Source: Ettlia oleoabundans
Taxonomy: Eukaryota; Chlorophyta; Chlorophyceae; Chlamydomonadales
Reading direction: 5' to 3'
Length of the DNA stretch: 15,952 nt
NCBI GenBank assembly: GCA_019693395.1
Contig: JAAMXP010002184.1
Location: 6,253 to 22,204 of the forward strand
Shown: piece by piece, positions 10,905-15,952 of the stretch
How the letters are laid out: each line of letters opens with the position of its first letter
Numbering within the stretch: the stretch's first letter is position 1
Translations under genes and position numbers: made by a program
Notes under the pieces: model-generated
What the model was told of the DNA's origin: nothing
The model's input: only the letters and a program-made list of their open reading frames with translations
The model's database searches: none

Positions 10905-12363
10905 ATGGAGCCCGGCGAAGTGGTGGGCGCGGCGGCGGCGACCTCGTCCAACTCCACTCGAAGTGTGGCCCTCGTTTGTATTGGTAAGTCACGTCTGAAG
11001 CCGCGCGCTCGCCAACCGCCGCGCGCAACTTGAGGTGCCGCCGCCCCTGCAGAGCAGCAGGTGTCACGCCTGCGGCAGTCTGTTGCTCCTTGTAGTGGTC
11101 GGGACGGCTCTCTTCATAGGGTTTGTTGCCTGGAAGATGCGACGAAAAGTGGCCTATGGATGCTGCGGCGGCCATGATCCAGCTGTTCAGGAGCGGAGGG
11201 CAGTTCTGGCTTGCGCAGCCGTCCTATACAAAGCTGGGAGCGGCAGTCATACATCTAGGTGAACCGAGGGCCAGAACATACACCGTATTGGGGCAGATGC
11301 CTAAGGACAGCGCTACGCAATGTGGTAGGATCAATTTGCCAAGGGTTATGATGACAAGGTGCACGTCGTTTCCTGCCTCACCCCCTGTCCCAGGCCTCGC
11401 CGACCAGGTGGCATGCAGCGTCTGCTGGCCTCTTCTCCAGCACTGGCGGTGGAGGACGGCACCTCAATTCAGCACGTTCTTGAGGCAGACGGCCCACACT
11501 TTACCTTGGCAGCATCAGCCCATTGGAGCCGCAGCAGCAATGGAAAAGGTGACTTGCAACTTTCCACCAACCCTTTTGGCCCGGTGCAGCCCACGACAGC
11601 TGTGGGGGGCTGGGCTCCAGTTAAACCTGACCTCTCCTCGGCCGCCCCCCGGACTGGTGTCACTGATATGCCCCTTACATGGACCAGCAATGGCGGCAGC
11701 CATGGGAAGGAGCACGTCGCAGGCAGCAGTGGGCGCAAGAATAATGCGACTCTATGGGCAAGCTGCGGGGCCTGGCCATCGCCACAGCCACATGCAGGGG
11801 GAGTTGGACCGGACGTTGAGATGGGAGCTAGTTGGTGCGGCAGGGAGGGTAGTATCAGTCAGCAAGACCCTGCACGGTCCCGTGCCTTGACCTGGAGCCA
11901 AATGGGCATCCTGCCCAGCAGCGCCGCCACCTCCTGCTCCGCATCTGAGAGCAACTCCCCCACTCAGCATCCCAGTACAGTGCATCAGGCGCGGGAGATG
12001 CACGCCAATCCTTTCTTCAACACTGCCACGAACGATGAATGTGGACTGGGTGCGGTTGAGGCCGCAGTAGCAGCGGCTCAGTCAGCTAGCGGCAGTTTCA
12101 GCACTGGAGGCAGCTTCAGCCAGCTCAAGCGGCCGCCATCCCGCTTCTCCCGCACCGGAAGCTTCACAAATGCGACAAGCCCCCCAGACGCCACTGCTAC
12201 ACCTGCATCACGGCCAATAGGGGAGAGCAGTACGCACGAATGCTTCCACAGCCATGGCCGCCACAACAGCCGGCCGTTTCCTGCAGAGGGTCGCACAGGG
12301 AATGCTGGCATGGCAATGCAGCCTTGTCAGCAGTCCCCGCTGCACCACACCGTTTTTTTATGA
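10905..12363 (+). CDS. Predicted single-pass membrane protein, unrecognised, Ser/Gly-rich tail with two NPF motifs
   Basis: Exons 10905-10983, 11096-11258, 11394-12363 give 403 residues. I do not recognise the family. The exon 1-2 join creates one uninterrupted hydrophobic segment (about 20-39, RSVALVCIV then VGTALFIGFVAW) followed at once by basic KMRRK, a typical stop-transfer. This supports the splice choice (donor gtaagt; acceptor after a ttgctccttgtag tract). The 19 residues before it contain an N-S-T sequon (16-18). By the positive-inside rule the N-terminus would be outside or lumenal and the roughly 360-residue tail cytosolic. Intron 2 uses donor gtgaac and an acceptor behind a strong pyrimidine tract (cctcaccccctgtcccag). 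The tail is low-complexity (Ser, Gly, Ala, Pro), with NPF at about 140-142 and 286-288, two GSFS units (about 314-323) and a basophilic-kinase-like RPPSRFSRTGSF (about 327-338). No enzyme domain is visible. The start context CAGACATGGAG is good. Gene existence is likely; the exon structure is less certain. Confidence 0.66.
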
Positions 12364-12442
12364 GCTGGAGCGCATCAATGAGTGATGGCCATATATTTTA
12401 TTCACGTGTGTCAGATATGTGTTGCCATTCCACTGCTGAATT

Positions 12443-12447
12443 TGTAA
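12443..12447 (+). terminator. TGTAA poly(A) signal of the membrane-protein gene
   Basis: TGTAA lies 80 nt after the stop codon. Its place supports this strand being transcribed and ending here. Confidence 0.7.
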
Positions 12448-12464
12448 ATCCATGTGTGCGTGTG

Positions 12465-12485
12465 TGGTGGTGGTGGTGGTGGTGG
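12465..12485. repeat. (TGG)7 repeat
   Basis: Seven TGG copies run into a G-run ending at about 12489, just downstream of the left gene's poly(A) signal. G-rich sequence after a poly(A) site could help 3'-end processing; that role is only inferred. Confidence 0.9.
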
Positions 12486-12598
12486 GGGGTCCTTTCCTTC
12501 TCTCTCCCACGGTTTACTTTGGCTCTTCTAGCTCGTGAAACCTTGCACGCTGCTTACTTTCCTGCTCCCACTCACTGTATGGCCGAGTGACAAGAGTG

Positions 12599-12603
12599 TT
12601 ACA
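12599..12603 (-). terminator. TGTAA poly(A) signal of the plastid L10 gene
   Basis: TTACA on the + strand is TGTAA in L10 sense, about 345 nt past the L10 stop. Confidence 0.55.
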
Positions 12604-12948
12604 TGCCATACTGCCGCCGTGCGGGCAGGGGCTTGGGGAACAGGGAGCCGAACTGGAGTGTAAACTGTAGCTAAAATGAAAGAAAGCAGGGGCGCATAGG
12701 AACTGCACAATCTGTGCAGTTGCTAGTGGTGGTGGCTTCCTGTGCACAGCCATTACGCCTCTGCGGCTTGCGCTGCACACTGGGCTGGCAAACACTTCCT
12801 GCCGCGCCGCTCAGCATAGCAGGCCATATGCCATGTTAAAGAAAGCGCCAGCACCAGCGCAGATGCCAGCTCTTCCGCCATAAGACAGCGCGCCAATAGA
12901 TTGACCAAGGCTGTGTCACGTGCTGCTTCACATATTGGTAGGGGGGGC

Positions 12949-14649
12949 TCATGCCGACTCTGGCTTGGGGAAGATGTCTCCCACCTTGAGCTCCTTGTTG
13001 TCGTCTCCATCTGCCAGCGCCTTGACGCCGTAGGCCAGCTTGCTGGGCACCTGGTTGATGCCGCGGGCAACCTTGGTGGGCACCTGCGGGGAATACAGTA
13101 GCCAGGAGTGTGTGAAACTGTGAGCAGCGTGAGGAAAGATTGGGTGAGCTGAGGCACGGAGAGGGCTACTGAAGGTCTATGAATGCTGTGAGGCTGTGCC
13201 AAGAGTGTGGGGAAGCGCAAAAAAGTGATGGCCGGCACAGAAGCCTTCAAGGGGTCTGAAGAGAACTTCTAGGGGGGCATGTCAGCCACCAATCCATCCT
13301 GACCCAGCCAACGCACCTGGTTGATGAGGCGTGCGATGGTGGCAATGAGCTCCAGCTTGGTGGGCATGTTCTCCAGCTTCTTCACCTCAAGGTAGCTCAT
13401 CAGCTTGCCGTCCATGCAGCCGCCACTGCAGATGGGCAGGAAAGGCGGCAAAAAAAACAAACAGTATGGAAAGGCAGGCAAACAAGTAAACAGCAAGGAG
13501 AAGGAATGGAAGCAGGCAGGGCGGGGATGCAGGCCCCATTAGTTGAGCGTCGCAACGACGTGTCGTAAACAGCCTTTCTGCTCAATTCCCGCAATGCTGG
13601 GTGGTTCCATCTGGACAAGTAGGGGTGTCCGTTTTCTGTGAACACGCGTACCTAATGTCAATGGGCCGCGCGTTGGCGCGTTCCTCCTTAGGCACCCCCT
13701 CCAGCAGCTTCTTCTCAAAGGCCACATATGCCTTCATGCTCTCGGCAATAACCTGCTGGGGCGGGTGGGCGGCCAGGGGAACTGAGCAAGCCGTCCCAGC
13801 AGGAACGAAACGGCAGAGTACACATAAAGGAGTGGGTGGTGGGTGGCAGACAGGCTGTAGCTGCCCATGGGCCAGTGACTGCTCTATGCGGTAGCAAGAT
13901 AGTCAGAGAAAGGCAGAGATTGCGGCCACCGGCCCACAGAGTCTTTGAGCTGCAGATGGCTACAAATCATCTCCAGACGAAAGCCGGTCCATGCGTGCCA
14001 CAGTATGCAAAGGTTCCTAGCCAGTCATTGCTGTGCCCCCATCACTACCATCCCCTCGCACCTCCTCGTTCACAAACAGCCAGGCGTTGTCGCCCTTGGT
14101 GGCTGGCTTCAGCTCAGACCAGCCCTCCACCTTGTCGCATGCCAGCCGCATGAGCGTGTTCTTGCACACCAGCATCTTGCTCTGCTCTGGCAGCGCGCGC
14201 CGGAACTCCTGTAGCTGCTTCACGGTAAGGCCCTGGTACCGCAGGCCCACCACCACTGCGCTGTTTTGCAGCAGGCCCTCCAGCTGCTGCACAGTCTCCT
14301 CCTTGCGCTGCCGGGTGATCGCTGCCTGTATCTGCAGGCAGCAACAGGACATGAAAGGGCGGTAGGATACACGGCAACAGCAACAGTCACTAAAAACTAG
14401 TGTGTGGCACTGATGGGCTCCATGCGACGACATTAAGCAAGAACAGTTTGGCAAGGTTGTGACAGGCTTGCAAGCAGCGCGGCGCTGGGCGTCAGGCAGT
14501 GCAGGGCGGCCAGCAGGAGAAGGGTGGCGACCGGCCTTCTGCCCTATTGGGGCTCTCGTACGAACCTGGAGGCTGCCACGACGCTGCTGCACGGCCCGCT
14601 GCGAGGGCAGGAACGCTGCCCTCTGTGCCACTGCTGCTTTGGAGGCCAT
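12949..14649 (-). CDS. PRPL10: Plastid 50S ribosomal protein L10 (uL10c), nuclear-encoded
   Basis: Exons in sense order: 14566-14649, 14062-14331, 13652-13752, 13317-13425, 12949-13083, giving 232 residues. uL10 anchors the L7/L12 stalk to 23S rRNA and so helps recruit translation factors to the chloroplast ribosome. The first 28 residues (exon 1) are Ala/Arg/Gln/Ser-rich with no acidic residue, a typical algal chloroplast transit peptide. The mature part starts near IQAAITRQRKEE and shows the L10 signature YQGLTVKQLQEFRRALP, then KNTLMRLA and a TKGDNAWLFV segment that matches plant plastid L10 (GMNAWLFV). The C-terminal part has the helical INQVPSKLAYGVKALAD typical of the L12-binding helix. 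Exon 3 has a tandem acceptor (cagcag), so one extra Gln is possible. Intron 1 (14332-14565) has a less usual donor, gttcgt, and is stop-free in frame. The ATG at 14647-14649 gives the transit peptide directly. Confidence 0.95.
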
Positions 14650-14995
14650 GCTGCTGCTGGCGCCGGCCGTGAGGCACCTGCACGCAAATATATGTGCAAA
14701 TTGTCAAATGCGCCAGTCGCGACGCCCCGCCGACCGGTTTTGTGGTGCGTGAGTTCCGCTTGCCTGCTCTGTGCACCGCACACCGCGCTCATAGTGCCCC
14801 CGCCTCTTCTACAGCGCCCTTCGACCTTTCTGAGGAAACGTGAAATGTCAGGAATGGAGATGGTCCAGCCTGCCAGTCGATGGGCGAGGAACCCAGGGAC
14901 AGTCCACCTCGGCAGAGCGTGCCTCAAGAACGCCTGTTCGCCCCTCCCTCGCCCTCTCCGGTGCTGTGGTGGCGTAGGGCAGCACACTCATCAAA
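14650..14995. promoter_or_regulatory. Shared divergent promoter region of plastid L10 and cytosolic eL43
   Basis: 346 bp separate the two start codons, so both 5' UTRs and core promoters must lie here unless an upstream non-coding exon exists. An AT-rich caaatatatg island at about 14686-14694 is the only TATA-like sequence I see, in an otherwise GC-rich stretch. No open frame here is supported. Confidence 0.6.

Positions 14996-15952
<957 letters not shown>

Larger units (their letters stand above)
12364..12948. other. Convergent intergenic region (3' UTRs of membrane-protein and L10 genes)
   Basis: This 585-bp gap lies between two convergent stop codons. It holds a TGTAA at 12443-12447 for the left gene, a (TGG)7 run, and a TTACA at 12599-12603 for the L10 gene. 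I see no coding sequence with support. Confidence 0.65.

Noticed and set aside
11123..11890. A 255-codon + strand frame overlapping the membrane-protein gene
   Set aside because: It begins in another frame inside exon 2 and shows no family features. The three-exon model explains the region with good splice signals and a coherent TM helix.

Overview
The window looks like nuclear DNA of a green alga (Chlorophyta, probably a Chlamydomonas/volvocalean relative). The evidence is intron-dense genes (2 to 9 introns of about 110-400 bp, GT-AG with pyrimidine tracts ending in tgcag), GC-rich exons, TGTAA poly(A) signals (the usual volvocalean form) where expected, a nuclear gene for a plastid ribosomal protein with a transit peptide, and plant-type CDKD signatures in a kinase. 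I see no mobile element, CRISPR array, rRNA or tRNA. All gene models below were built by hand: every splice junction was placed so that reading phase and family alignment both hold. Family assignments rest on remembered conserved motifs, not on a search.

Layout, left to right. (1) 50-2510, + strand: the last eight exons of a BIRC6/UBE2O-class ubiquitin-conjugating enzyme, possibly the end of a much larger protein. (2) 3311-6819, - strand: a complete ten-exon ribonucleotide reductase small subunit (R2) with all iron ligands and the radical tyrosine; it is tail-to-tail with gene 1. (3) 7514-10074, - strand: a complete eight-exon CDKD/CDK7-type kinase (CDK-activating kinase, TFIIH), upstream of the R2 gene on the same strand. 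(4) 10905-12363, + strand: a three-exon gene, unrecognised, encoding a single-pass membrane protein with a tiny N-terminal ectodomain and a long low-complexity tail carrying two NPF motifs. (5) 12949-14649, - strand: plastid ribosomal protein L10, five exons. (6) 14996 to beyond the right edge, + strand: cytosolic ribosomal protein eL43 (L37a), cut off by the window inside its third intron.

Neighbour relations. The R2 and CDKD genes, both proliferation-linked, lie in series on one strand. Plastid L10 and cytosolic eL43 are divergent from a 346-bp shared 5' region, so translation genes of two compartments may share a promoter. The two convergent pairs (E2/R2 and gene 4/L10) have candidate poly(A) signals close together.

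The most interesting items are the uncharacterised membrane protein gene, two GC-AG introns at alignment-fixed junctions, a (GGGT)5 quadruplex-type run lying on a 5' splice site, three frame-preserving stop-free introns, a perfect 12-bp inverted repeat inside a CDKD intron, and the divergent plastid/cytosolic ribosomal protein pair. I found no convincing wholly new multi-gene system.
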